Origin: CAVQGZ01 sp942491665
Lineage (GTDB): Bacteria > Actinomycetota > Actinomycetes > Jiangellales > Jiangellaceae
Direction: 5' to 3'
Length of the DNA: 64,000 nucleotides
Assembly (NCBI GenBank): GCA_942491665.1
Contig: CALOBR010000021.1
Location: forward strand, 1 to 64,000
Shown here one piece after another: positions 41,765 through 51,900 of the stretch; the first letter of the stretch is position 1; each line of letters begins with the position of its first letter. The position numbers and the translations under genes are program-made. Below the pieces are notes generated by a model. It had not been told where the DNA came from, made no database searches, and was given only the letters and a program-made list of their open reading frames with translations.

Positions 41765-41818
41765 GATCTTGACGCTGGGGCCGCACAGCGCGACCCATAC
41801 GGCGCCTGCGCCAAGATC
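41765..41818. repeat. intergenic inverted repeat (GATCTTG arms)
   Basis: GATCTTGACGC (41765-41775) and GCGCCAAGATC (41808-41818) are complementary over 11 bases with one mismatch across a 32-base GC-rich spacer. It lies in the 183-base gap between convergent moeZ and flippase genes. No T-run follows, so it may be a bidirectional terminator without one, or a dispersed element. Confidence 0.65.
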
Positions 41819-41873
41819 GGCGGCGGCTGGGGGCCGGCGGTGGGTCGGGGGGCGGCGGTGAAGCCGGCGGCGG

Positions 41874-44531
41874 TTAGAGGGCGCCGGCGCGCTGCAGGCT
41901 TCGCCAGGCGAACCAGCCCGCCGGGATCGGCAGCCAGAAGGTGATCAGTCGAAAGAGGATCACAGCTGAGAACGCCTCACCGGCCGGGACGCCGGCGGCG
42001 GTGAGGCCCGCTGTCAGCGCCGCCTCGACGGCACCGAGCCCACCGGGCGTGGGGACGATGCTGCCGACGGCGTTGCCCGACACGTAGATCAGGGTGGCGG
42101 TGGCGATCGGGATCTCGGCGCCCACCGCAGCGACGCTCGCGTACAGCGCGACGCCATATCCCAACGTGAGCAAGAGGTTGCCGCCGAGACCCATCGCGAG
42201 CCGCTTCGGGTCCTGGACGGCGTCGAGCAGGCGCGGCAGGCCCCGTTCGACGAACGAGCGCCAAGCCTTGCCGGCCCGGATGCGCACCGCCGGCACCAGC
42301 CAGAGCACGACCGCCGCTGTCAGCACGACTGCGCCGACGGCCACCACGATGGTGGAGAGCCGGATGCCGAAGTTCACCTCTCGGCCGGTGAGCAGCCCGA
42401 GCACCACGATCAGGGGAACGCTGACGATGAAGGCCGCGGCTTGCGAAGCTGCCACGCTCGCTGCCGCTGACGGCAGTGGGATCTTCATGCGGGTCAGCAG
42501 CCGGGTGTTCACGGCGGCGATGCCCAAGGTGGAGGGGGCAACGAGGCGGATGAAGCCCAGCGCCACCTGGGCGGTGAACACCCGTCGCAGCGGAATCGTC
42601 TCGGGCACGAAGCCGACCAGCCCCCAGGAGGCGCCCAGGTAGCTGAGCCCGAAAGCGATCAGCGCGACCAGGATCCAGACCGGGTTGGACGAGCTGACCG
42701 TGCCGATGATGTCGACGCCGACCAGGTTCGTCCCGATGAGATAGACCGCCAGCAGGATCGACAGGGCCGACAGCAGCACCCGCGGACGTAGGCGCTCAAG
42801 GCTGACCGTCTCGACCGTGGTCGGCTCGGCACGTTCGCGCACCTGGTCACGCACCTGCTCCAGCAACTCCCCCCCGCTGCCGAGGCGGGCCCGGGTGCTC
42901 GGTGGCAGTGCGAGCGGCTGAACCAGGGGGAGCGATGCCCCCACCGCGTCGCGTCCGAGGTTGCGCACGGCCGCGGCCACCGCCCGCCGCGGACCGACGA
43001 CCGTCGCGGTGAGCACGAGCAGCTGCGCGACGTCGGCCGACATGGCGGCAGCGCTCGCGGCGACGGTGGCGCTGAAGTGCTCGAGGATCCAGGTGCAGCC
43101 CCCGTCAAGGGCGATCGTCTCCAGGGCCAGCTGACGGTGCGCGATGCCGGCTGCGTGCATCAGACGTACCTGCGTCCAGAGGTCGTCGAGCGTCGCGTCG
43201 TCCAGCAGCCGAGCCTCGGGTCCGAGCGCCGGCTCGTCGAAGGTGGTGCTCGTGTCGAGGCCGGCGTCGGAGTCCTCCGCGAGGTCGGGGTCGGAGTCCT
43301 CCGCGAGGTCGGGGTCGGAGTCCCCCGCGGAGTCGTCCGCGGGGTAGCTGTCGGGGTCGCTGCCGGTTGCGGCGTCCTCGACCTCCACCACGGTCTCGAC
43401 CGTCGACGACGGCGTATCCGACGATGCGCGCGCCGCCTCGCTCGACTCGGGCGTGGTCGAGTCCTCGCCGCGGGCAAGCTCAGCGGCGAGCAGATCGCTG
43501 AGTGCTATGGCGGCGGAGCGTTCGTAGACCAGCGCGATCGCGTCCGGTCCCAGGGCGAAGCTGGCGACGAGGCGAGGTGTTCGCACACCGGCCTGCTGCA
43601 ACGCGAGCGCGGCCAGCGCCCGCTGGTCGGTGCCGCCGCGCATGGTCACGCTCTCTCGGGGCAAGATGTCGCCGCGAAGGCGCAACCACTGCCAGCTGTT
43701 GGCCAGCAGGCCGGTGCCCTCACGGTCGCGGTCGAGCACGACGACGTCGAGGTTGGCGTCGGGCGTGCTCATCGCGTAGACGCGGGGCCAGGCGTCGTTC
43801 ACTGCGGTGAGGCTGCGCACGTCGATCCGTTGCTGACGCAGGCCTGCTGCGATCGCAGCCCCGTCCGGACGCTCCGTGGGCACTCCAGAGACGAGCCGCA
43901 CGACCAGCGCGACCACTCGTCCGAGCAGCAGGGCGAACGCCGCGCCCTGCGGCGTCACCTGGCCGCCGAGCAGAAGGTCGAGCACCCCGCCCACCACTGC
44001 GATCAGGGACAGGCGCTGCACCCAGGGCCGCTCGGCCCAGCCCACGATCGACACGAGCGCGATGGTGGCCGCCGCGCTGGTCGGGAACACCAGGCCTGTG
44101 GTGGCTGGTCGAAACGTGCTGGCCAGCGCGTCAGGCGCGAGGTCGGACTGCACGAACACCGAGATGCCGCCGAGCAGCACCGCTGTCAGGATTCCCGCGA
44201 GCACCATCTCGGCGGCCGTGCGGCCGCGGCGCTGGGCGATCTCCAGACCAACGAAGCCGATCCACACGGTCAGGGTGGCGAACGCGGCGACGAGCGTGAG
44301 CGGCAGCAGCACCCAGCCGGGCACCAGCGCGCTCGCCTCGTTGAGGTCGCCCTCGATGCCGGCGACCGTTCGCGACGCTGCCAGCGACAGCACGACGACG
44401 AGCACCATGCCGGTCAGCGTCAGCGCCAGGCGGGCAGCGTCCAGCGGCCGGCGGGAGCGACGGAGCGTGGGTGGCTCGTCGATCCGCACCGGCGGCTGCT
44501 GCTCGTCCACGTGGACGACGCTGGTCGACAT
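41874..44531 (-). CDS. flippase-like LPG-synthase-TM protein with internal pseudokinase domain
   Basis: An 885-residue membrane protein. Residues about 25-230 contain six to seven hydrophobic helices. About 235-560 resembles a kinase-like fold (lobe linker ...IALVYERSAAIALSDLL, AGIAHRQLALETIAL, ILEHFSAT) in which the usual catalytic HxD and metal-binding DxxxA acids are replaced, so it is probably inactive. An acidic Ser/Asp-rich insert with a tandem repeat interrupts it. About 600-885 is a UPF0104/PF03706 flippase-like domain (GASWGLVGFVPETIPLRR, PTPGGLGAVEAALTAGL). Members flip or synthesise lipids such as lysyl-phosphatidylglycerol; no synthase domain is here. ATG at 44531. Confidence 0.85.
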   Translation of the reverse strand: MSTSVVHVDEQQPPVRIDEPPTLRRSRRPLDAARLALTLTGMVLVVVLSLAASRTVAGIEGDLNEASALVPGWVLLPLTLVAAFATLTVWIGFVGLEIAQRRGRTAAEMVLAGILTAVLLGGISVFVQSDLAPDALASTFRPATTGLVFPTSAAATIALVSIVGWAERPWVQRLSLIAVVGGVLDLLLGGQVTPQGAAFALLLGRVVALVVRLVSGVPTERPDGAAIAAGLRQQRIDVRSLTAVNDAWPRVYAMSTPDANLDVVVLDRDREGTGLLANSWQWLRLRGDILPRESVTMRGGTDQRALAALALQQAGVRTPRLVASFALGPDAIALVYERSAAIALSDLLAAELARGEDSTTPESSEAARASSDTPSSTVETVVEVEDAATGSDPDSYPADDSAGDSDPDLAEDSDPDLAEDSDAGLDTSTTFDEPALGPEARLLDDATLDDLWTQVRLMHAAGIAHRQLALETIALDGGCTWILEHFSATVAASAAAMSADVAQLLVLTATVVGPRRAVAAAVRNLGRDAVGASLPLVQPLALPPSTRARLGSGGELLEQVRDQVRERAEPTTVETVSLERLRPRVLLSALSILLAVYLIGTNLVGVDIIGTVSSSNPVWILVALIAFGLSYLGASWGLVGFVPETIPLRRVFTAQVALGFIRLVAPSTLGIAAVNTRLLTRMKIPLPSAAASVAASQAAAFIVSVPLIVVLGLLTGREVNFGIRLSTIVVAVGAVVLTAAVVLWLVPAVRIRAGKAWRSFVERGLPRLLDAVQDPKRLAMGLGGNLLLTLGYGVALYASVAAVGAEIPIATATLIYVSGNAVGSIVPTPGGLGAVEAALTAGLTAAGVPAGEAFSAVILFRLITFWLPIPAGWFAWRSLQRAGAL
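43267..43325. repeat. 24-bp tandem repeat inside the flippase gene
   Basis: Two identical 24-base units (43267-43290 and 43291-43314) and a partial third encode two copies of SDPDLAED in an acidic linker. The repeat keeps frame and probably expands and contracts by slippage. Confidence 0.85.
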
Positions 44532-44608
44532 CACCGCCGATCGTCCCACGGTCGCCCCACCGCAGGTGCCTGTCGGGGGCGCGTGCCGCCGTGCGGCAGG
44601 CTGATCGG

Positions 44609-44923
44609 GTGGACGCCGACAGCCGCGAACGCACCGTGCACCTTGTGCTCGACCTGGTCTGCGAGATCCCACCCGGTCGGGTCAGCACCTACGGTGACCT
44701 GGCCCGCCTCGCCAGCGACATCGCGCCAACCCCGGTGACGGCGCGGATGGTCGGGCGCATGCTCGGCGGGGCGGAGCGCGACGTCCCGTGGTGGCGGGTT
44801 GTCGGGCACGACGGGCGACTGCCGCCTGGCCTCGAAGTCTCGGCCCGTCAGCGGCTGGTGGGCGAGGGGTGCCCCATGCGGGGGAGCCGGGCCGACGTCG
44901 GCCGTGCCCGGTGGCCAGGCTGA
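44609..44923 (+). CDS. alkyltransferase-like (ATL) protein, MGMT family without active cysteine
   Basis: A 104-residue protein with the DNA-binding domain of O6-alkylguanine-DNA alkyltransferase: IPPGRVSTYGDLARLA, VTARMVGRML and PWWRVVGHDGRLPPG. The canonical PCHRV active-site Cys is replaced by Trp (PWWRV), the hallmark of ATL proteins, which bind O6-alkylguanine lesions and hand them to nucleotide excision repair. The GTG start at 44609 is used. It is divergent from the flippase gene with about 77 bases between. Confidence 0.87.
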   Translation: MDADSRERTVHLVLDLVCEIPPGRVSTYGDLARLASDIAPTPVTARMVGRMLGGAERDVPWWRVVGHDGRLPPGLEVSARQRLVGEGCPMRGSRADVGRARWPG

Positions 44924-44957
44924 CCTGCGGCTCACAGGTTGCGAGGCCCGGGGGTCG

Positions 44958-45827
44958 TCAGCGAGGCTCGACGAACAGCGTCTGGTTGGCCGACCCGACG
45001 CCCCCCTGATCGTCGCCGAGCCGGGTGTGCGCGTGACCGATGCCGGCTGGGTCGAGCGTGGTGCGAGCCGCCATCCACACGTCGTGGCCGACGGGCTCAC
45101 GATGCAGGTGGATGCTGAGCTCGGTGTTGACGAAGACCAGTCGGGAGGGGTCGGCGACGGCCGAGATGCCGCTGCCCGCGTCGGCCACGACGGCGGCGTG
45201 CTGGGCCCCAGTGGGCCGTTCCCCATCGACGAGATCGACCTTGAGCCGGGTCCACGTGGTGGCCGGGCCGGGCGCGGCGAACGACCCGTCGCTGAGCTCC
45301 CAGGTGACGGCCTGCAGGTACCCACCTCCCCATCCGGGGGGCGTCGGCTGCTCGGTGCCCGGCGGTGGCGCCGGCTCGACCGGCGTGGACGGCACGTCGA
45401 GCGGTTCGGCGGTGCGCCGCACGAGCCAGATCTGGGCGCGCATGAGGGGCTCGGTCGGGGCGTCGGCCGCAGCGAGGGTCGCACTGGCCCAGGCGACCCG
45501 ACGGCCGGGGCGGTGCAGCTCGGCACGCACGACGAGGTCGGCGACGGGGACGGGACGGAAGATCTCCGCAGTCAACCGGGCCGGAAGCGCGTCGGCGGGC
45601 GTCGGCGCCTTCGGGGCTCCGAGCTGCTGGACGGCCCGCATGAGCAGGGCGGTCGGCGGACCCGCGTGCTGCAGGCCCGGGTGCCAGGGGCCGACCGTGT
45701 GCTCGGTGGAGGAGTACCGGCCGGTGACGACCGTGCCGTCGCACGTCTCGGCTGAGCGGACATAGAACGACGGCCTCGGCACCTGGCGAACCCTAGTGTC
45801 GGAGGTCTCTGCTGAGATCGTCGCCAT
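44958..45827 (-). CDS. acyl-CoA thioesterase family protein (TesB-like double hot-dog)
   Basis: A 289-residue protein. SFYVRSAETCDGTVVTGRYSSTEHTVGPWHPGLQHAGPP opens the first hot-dog domain and SANQTLFVEPR ends the second; the Trp-rich middle follows the pattern of actinobacterial TesB-like thioesterases. It would hydrolyse medium- or long-chain acyl-CoA. The ATG at 45827 overlaps the ATG of the divergent adnA gene in a shared CATG, so a slightly later start such as the GTG at 45790 is possible. Confidence 0.82.
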   Translation of the reverse strand: MATISAETSDTRVRQVPRPSFYVRSAETCDGTVVTGRYSSTEHTVGPWHPGLQHAGPPTALLMRAVQQLGAPKAPTPADALPARLTAEIFRPVPVADLVVRAELHRPGRRVAWASATLAAADAPTEPLMRAQIWLVRRTAEPLDVPSTPVEPAPPPGTEQPTPPGWGGGYLQAVTWELSDGSFAAPGPATTWTRLKVDLVDGERPTGAQHAAVVADAGSGISAVADPSRLVFVNTELSIHLHREPVGHDVWMAARTTLDPAGIGHAHTRLGDDQGGVGSANQTLFVEPR

Positions 45828-48800
45828 GACCCCGACTGTGCCCAGCGAGGCGGAGCAGCGAGTGCTGCGTCACCGGACTGGGCCGTTGCTCGTGCTCGGG
45901 GCAGCCGGCACGGGCAAGACGAGCCTGCTGGTCGAGCTCGTGGCCGCCCGCATCGACGAGGGCCTCGACCCGGCCCGCGTGCTGCTGCTGGCTCCGAGTC
46001 GTGCTGCCGGCGTGGAGCTGCGTGACCGGGTCGCGGCTCGGGTGGGCCGCACGATCCGTGAGCCTTTGGCCCGCACAGCGCACTCCTACGCGTTCGGGCT
46101 GCTGCGCCGCGATGCGGTTCAGCGTGGCGAGCAGGCGCCTCGACTGCTGGCCGGAGCGGAGCAGGAGGTGATGATTCGCGAGATGCTCGCCAGTCCCTCC
46201 CCGGCGTGGCCAGAGCAGCTGCGCCCAGCGCTGCAGACGCGGGTGTTCGCCTCGCAGCTACGCGACTTCATGCCGCGCGTTCTGGAACGTGATCTGACGC
46301 CGGACGACCTCGCCCGGCTCGGCGACCAGCACGATCGCCCCCTCTGGAGGGCCGTCGCCGCGTTCGTCGACGAGTACGCCGGGGTGACGGCGCTGGCCCA
46401 CCCGTCGGCGTACGACCCCGCCGAGCTGGTGCGCGCCGCCGTCCACCTCCTGAGCGACGACACCGCCCTGCTGGCGGCCGAGCGCCTCGAACGGTCACTC
46501 GTCGTGGTCGATGACGTCGACGAGGCCGACCCCGCGCTGCTCGACCTGCTCGAGGTGCTGGCCGGTGGCGGCACCACGTTGGTGGCAACCGCCGACCCCG
46601 ACAGCACCGTGTACGGGTTTCGTGGCGCCGACCCGCAGGCTGTGCGGGAGTTCTCCCAGCGCTTCGCACAGTCCGACGGCACTGCGGCACCCGAGGTGGT
46701 GCTCGGCGTCTGCCACCGACTGTCTGCCGCACTGCTTGACTCCAGCGCACGCGTGGCCGCCCGGCTGGGCGGTTCGGGCGTATGGCGTGCCCCGAGGCCG
46801 CGTCCAGACAGTGGGGCCGGGGAGGAGGCCGGCTCGGACGCGCCGCTGGAGGCCCGGGTGCTCGCCAGCAGCTCGGATGAGTGGGCCCACGTGGCCGCCA
46901 CGCTGCGGCGCCGACACCTTCTCGCCGCCGTGCCCTGGCACGACATGGCGGTGGTGCTTCGCTCGGCCGGCGACCTGGTCGTGGCTCGTCGGGCCCTGGC
47001 GCGTCACGGCGTGCCGGTCGCCCAGCGCACCGACGAGGTCGCCCTGTGGCAGCAGGCGCCCGTGCGGGCTCTGCTCGACCTGTTGTCGCTGGTGGCGCAC
47101 TACGAGCCAAGCCCCACCGAGATGGTTGTCGACCTGCTCATGGGTCCGCTCGGCGGCCTCGACCCGGCCCGGTGGACGCAGCTGCGGCGCACGCTGCTCG
47201 TAGCCGAGCAGCAGCGGGGTGGCGCCCGTTCGCCGGAGCAGGCCGTCTACGAGGCAGTCGTTCTCGGCACACCGCTGCCGGTCGGCGACGAGGCCGTGGA
47301 GGCGCTGGCCGTCTCCGTCGAGAAGGCCCGCGCGGCGGCCGCTGACGGGTCCGTCGAGGCGGTGCTGTGGACGCTCTGGGAGAGCGTCGGCGTGGCGCAG
47401 CGCTGGCGCGCCAGCGCGCTGGCCGGTCAACGTGACTCCGCGGCGGCCGATCGCGATCTCGACGCGGTGGTCGCCGTGTTCGACGCGGCTGCGGCCTACA
47501 CCGACCGCATGCCAGGATCGGGCGTCGGGGCGTTCCTCGACCACGTGCGGGCCCAGCAGGTTCCCGGCGACTCATGGTCGTCCGAGGCTCCTGCCCGCGA
47601 TGCCGTGGCCGTGCTCACGGCCCACGCCAGCAAGGGCCGCGAGTGGGACACCGTGGCGGTGTGTCGCGTGCACGAAGACCTGTGGCCCGACCTGCGGCGT
47701 CGCCAGAGCCTGCTCGGTGTCGACGACCTCGTCGCCGTCGTCGACTCCGGCCGGCTGCCGACGACGGCGGAGCAGGTGAGCGCGCTGCTGGCCGGCGAGC
47801 GGCGGCTGTTCCACCTCGCGACCACGCGGGCGCGCGCGCACCTTCTCGTGACGGCCACCGACGACGGCGAGACGCGCCCGTCCCGGTTCATGGACGAGCT
47901 CGACCCCCGAGCGTCCGACGACCGAGCCGTCGAGCGTGCCGCTGACGTTCTGAGCCTGCCGCACATGGTTGCCGAGCTGCGGGCGGTGTCCTGTACCAGC
48001 ACCGCCCCGCCGGCCGAGCGGGCCGAGGCGGCGCGCCTGCTGGCCCTGCTGGGCGCTCACGACGTACCCGGGGCCGACCCGGACGCGTGGTTCGGGCTGG
48101 TGCCACCCACCGATGACGCGCCGCTGTTTGACGGCGACGACGAGGTGACGCTCTCGCCGTCCCAGATCGAGGGCTACCTGCGCTGCCCGTTGCGCTGGAT
48201 GCTGCAGCGAGCCGGTGGCGAGAACGGCACCGCGCTGCGGCAGTCGATCGGCACGCTGGTGCACGACCTGGCCTTCGAGGCCGCCAAGAACGGCTGGGAG
48301 CCGGCGCAGCTCTGGGACCGCTACGAGCAGATGTGGGCGTCGATCGACGCCGGACGTGGCTGGGTGGCACGTCGCGAACGGGCCCGAGTCGACACCATGG
48401 TCACTCGGCTGGTGGCGTGGATCAGGGACAACCCGCGCACGCTCGTCGACGTCGAGGTCGAGGTCACCACCGAGGTGGCAGGAGCCATCGTGCGCGGACG
48501 GCTCGACCGCGTCGACCGCGACCCCGACGGCGGTCTCGTCGTCGTCGACTTCAAGACCGGGACGAGTGCGCCCACGAAGGCCGAGGTCGAAGGCAACCCG
48601 CAGCTAGGGGTGTACCAGTGGGCCGTGCAGTCCGGGGCGGTCAGCAGCGGCGGCCCCGACCCGCAACCTGCGCGGGGCGGAATTCTCGTCCACCTGGGCA
48701 TCCCGGCCACCCCCTCGGCGAAGGAGCAGCACCAACCCGCCCTGGACGACGCGGATGACCCGGCGTGGCCCCAGAGCATGGTGGCCGAGGTGGTCGCCGG

Positions 48801-48906
48801 TGTGCGACGGCCCGTGTTCGCGGCGCTGGTCAACCCCGGCTGCGGGCACTGCCCGGTGCGCTCATCGTGCCCGGCACACCCGGACGGAGGGCAGCTGGTG
48901 CCATGA
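45826..48906 (+). CDS. adnA: AdnA: ATP-dependent helicase-nuclease subunit
   Basis: A 1026-residue UvrD-like motor plus RecB-type nuclease. Walker A GAAGTGKT near residue 35, Walker B VVVDDVDEADP, HASKGREWDTV (motif V) and TTRARAHLLV lie in the helicase; the C-terminal nuclease has IVRGRLDRVDRD and VVVDFKTG. Four Cys in YLRCPLRWML and CGHCPVRSSC would hold a [4Fe-4S] cluster. With AdnB it resects double-strand breaks in actinobacteria in place of RecBCD/AddAB. The gene order adnA-adnB with a 4-base overlap matches mycobacteria (Rv3202c-Rv3201c). The ATG at 45826 is preferred over GTG 45796; neither has a close SD. Confidence 0.92.
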   Translation: MTPTVPSEAEQRVLRHRTGPLLVLGAAGTGKTSLLVELVAARIDEGLDPARVLLLAPSRAAGVELRDRVAARVGRTIREPLARTAHSYAFGLLRRDAVQRGEQAPRLLAGAEQEVMIREMLASPSPAWPEQLRPALQTRVFASQLRDFMPRVLERDLTPDDLARLGDQHDRPLWRAVAAFVDEYAGVTALAHPSAYDPAELVRAAVHLLSDDTALLAAERLERSLVVVDDVDEADPALLDLLEVLAGGGTTLVATADPDSTVYGFRGADPQAVREFSQRFAQSDGTAAPEVVLGVCHRLSAALLDSSARVAARLGGSGVWRAPRPRPDSGAGEEAGSDAPLEARVLASSSDEWAHVAATLRRRHLLAAVPWHDMAVVLRSAGDLVVARRALARHGVPVAQRTDEVALWQQAPVRALLDLLSLVAHYEPSPTEMVVDLLMGPLGGLDPARWTQLRRTLLVAEQQRGGARSPEQAVYEAVVLGTPLPVGDEAVEALAVSVEKARAAAADGSVEAVLWTLWESVGVAQRWRASALAGQRDSAAADRDLDAVVAVFDAAAAYTDRMPGSGVGAFLDHVRAQQVPGDSWSSEAPARDAVAVLTAHASKGREWDTVAVCRVHEDLWPDLRRRQSLLGVDDLVAVVDSGRLPTTAEQVSALLAGERRLFHLATTRARAHLLVTATDDGETRPSRFMDELDPRASDDRAVERAADVLSLPHMVAELRAVSCTSTAPPAERAEAARLLALLGAHDVPGADPDAWFGLVPPTDDAPLFDGDDEVTLSPSQIEGYLRCPLRWMLQRAGGENGTALRQSIGTLVHDLAFEAAKNGWEPAQLWDRYEQMWASIDAGRGWVARRERARVDTMVTRLVAWIRDNPRTLVDVEVEVTTEVAGAIVRGRLDRVDRDPDGGLVVVDFKTGTSAPTKAEVEGNPQLGVYQWAVQSGAVSSGGPDPQPARGGILVHLGIPATPSAKEQHQPALDDADDPAWPQSMVAEVVAGVRRPVFAALVNPGCGHCPVRSSCPAHPDGGQLVP

Positions 48907-51900
48907 GCGTCCTGAGCCCGACTGTCATCGCCGCCCTCCTTGGCCGGCCCGCGCCCACCGCCGAGCAGCAGGCCGTCATCACCGCGCCGCTCGGGCCTGG
49001 CGTCGTCGTGGCCGGTGCCGGCTCGGGAAAGACCGAGACGATGGCCGCCCGCGTCGTGTGGCTGGTCGCCAACGGCCACGTCGGGCCCGACGAGGTGATC
49101 GGCCTCACGTTCACCCGCAAGGCAGCCACCGAGCTCGCACAGCGGGTGCGGCGCCGGCTCGCAGCGCTGGAGGCGTCCGGTCGGGTGCACGTCGCGCCGG
49201 GTGAGCCGCTGATCTCGACCTACGACGCCTTCGCGGGGCGCATCGTGGCCGAGCATGGTGCTCGTCTCGGTCTCGAGCCGGGACGCCGCATGGTGACTCC
49301 CGCGGGGGCGTGGCAGCGCGCCGCACGGCTGGTGCACGCGTGGGACGGAGACATGAGCGACGTCATCGCCGCGCCGGACACCGTCATCGCCGACGTGCTC
49401 GACCTGCACGAGCAGGCGGCGTTGCATCTGACCAGCCTCGACCTGGTCGCCGCGCAGTCGCAGACCCTGCTCGAAGAGGTCGAGTCGCTGCCGCCCGGGC
49501 CGAGGCAACGCAAGCCCCGCCACAGCCGGCTCGAGGGCGTACACACCGCTCAGCGGACGCGGCTGCGTGTCATCGACCTGGTCGAACGCTACCGCCGCGA
49601 CCTGAGCCGGGACGACCTCGCTGACTTCGCGACCGTCGCCGCCGATGCCGCGTCGGTGGCCGGTGAGTTCGACGAGGTCGGTGCTGCGCTACGGCGCCAG
49701 TTCAAGCTGGTGCTGCTGGACGAGTTCCAAGACACGTCCTACGCCCAGCTCGACCTGCTGCTGGCACTCTTCGGCGCCGGCCATGCCGTAACGGCAGTCG
49801 GTGACCCATTCCAGTCGATCTACGCCTGGCGGGGCGCCAACGCCGACACGCTCGCAGCGTTCGGCGAGCAGTTCGGCGGTGGCCGAGACGTGGTGCACCG
49901 GTCGCTGTCCACGAGCTTTCGCAACGCAACGCTGGTGCTGGACGTCGCCAATGTGGTTGCCGCGCCGCTGCGCTCGGGGCCGCACCAGGTGCAGGCGCTT
50001 GTCCCGGCCCCCTCGGCGGCCCGAGGTGAGGTGTCCGTCGCCCTGCACCGCACCAAGGCCGACCAGGCGGTGGCTGTCGCCGAGCAGGTGGCCGAGTTGT
50101 GGGTCGCGAGTAGCTCAGCGACGACCGGATCGACCGACGAGGACGAGGAGGCTGCACCGCCCAGCATCGGCGTGCTGGTGCGCAAGCGGGACGAGCTGCC
50201 AATGCTCGAAGCTGCCCTCCGCGAGCGGGGTCTCCCGGTGGAGGTGGTGGGGCTCGACGGGTTGCTGACCGTGCCGGAGGTCGCCGATGCCGTCGCGCTT
50301 CTCCAGGTTGCCGCTGACCCGGCCAGGGGTGACGCCCTCATGCGTCTGCTCACGGGCCCCTCCCTGCGCTTCGGCCCACGCGACCTCGATGCCCTGGCCC
50401 GGTGGGCCCGTCACCTGTCGCCCGAGGCAGCACCCGGGCAGCCGACCTGGCAGGTGCCCCGGGCCGGCATCGCCGAGTGCCTGACGACTCCGCCACCGCG
50501 CAACCGGCTCAGCCCGGCCGCGGGGCAGCGGCTGCGTCGCCTGGCCCGGTCGGTGGACGCGGTACGTGGGTGCCTCTCCCGACCCCTGCCCGACGTCGTC
50601 GCCGAGGCGGTGAGCGCGCTTGGGCTGGACGTCGAGAGCCTTGCCCGGGGTCGACGCACGGGTGGGTCGGGGTCGAGCCACCTCGACCGGCTCGTAGACG
50701 AGGCCGCCCAGTTCGCCGAGGTCGCCCCGCAGGCCGGCGTACGCGAGTTCGTCGACTACCTGGACGCTGCCGCGCAGCAGGAGCGCGGCCTGCGCCGCGC
50801 CGCCGAGGTGCACATGGGCTCGCGGGTGCAGCTGCTCACAGTGCACGCGGCCAAGGGGCTGGAGTGGGACGTCGTCGTCGTGGCAGGGATGAACGAGGGC
50901 GGGTTCCCCGCCCGTAGCCGCACCGGTGGGGCCTGGCTTACCGACCCAGGAACCCTGCCGTACCCGCTACGCGGAGACCGGGCTCGGCTGCCGCAGCTGA
51001 GCACCGCGGGAGTCGACGACCAGTCCGACCTGGCGGCCCGCGTAGAGGCGTTCGTCGCCGAGGGTCGTTCGGTCGACCTGGCCGAGGAGCGGCGCCTGTC
51101 CTACGTGGCCCTCACCCGGGCTCGGCACGTGCTGGCCTGCCACGGGTACCGGTGGGGCGGCGGGCAGCGACCGCTCGACCCCTCCAGGTTTCTCGTCGAG
51201 ATCACCGCGTGCCCGGGCGTCGAGGTGCAGACCTGGACCCAGGAGCCGGGTGAGCGCCCGGACGTCACCCTCGACGCACCGACCTGGCCGCTCGACCCGC
51301 TCGGACGCCACCGCGACGCGCTGGAGTCAGGCGCCGCCCTCGTCCGCGAGGCTGCGTCGGCGATGGAGCACGGTCGACCGGAGGAACCGCCCGGAGACCT
51401 GTCCGGTCGGTCCGCTTTGTGGGCCGACGAGGTCGAGCTTCTGCTCGCCGAACGGGCAGCACAGCGCGAGACCCGCCGCGCCGTGCGGCTGCCCACGCAC
51501 CTGTCGGCGACCGCGCTGGTGGCCGCCCGCCGCAACCCGCAGGAGTTTCTGGACCGGCTGCGTCGTCCCATGCCGGTGCGGCCCCGGGTCGAGGCCCGGC
51601 AGGGCACGGCGTTTCACGCCTGGGTCGAGCAGCGCTACGGCAACCCGCGCCTGCTCGACCTTGACGAGCTCCCCGGCGCTGCGGACGCGGCGGACGTGCC
51701 TGCCTCGAGCGACCTGGCTCAGCTTCAGCAGGCGTTCCTCTCCTCGGAGTGGGCCGATCGCGAGCCGCTGGAGATCGAGGCACCATTCGAGATGGTGGTC
51801 GCCGGGGTCGTCGTGCGTGGGCGGGCCGACGCGGTGTTCCCCGACGGGGACGGCCTGGTGGTGGTCGACTGGAAGACCGGTCCACCGCCCACGTCCGTGG

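Noticed and set aside
43077..44738. 553-codon plus-strand frame opposite the flippase gene
   Set aside because: Antisense shadow; the minus-strand protein has clear membrane helices and a known C-terminal domain.
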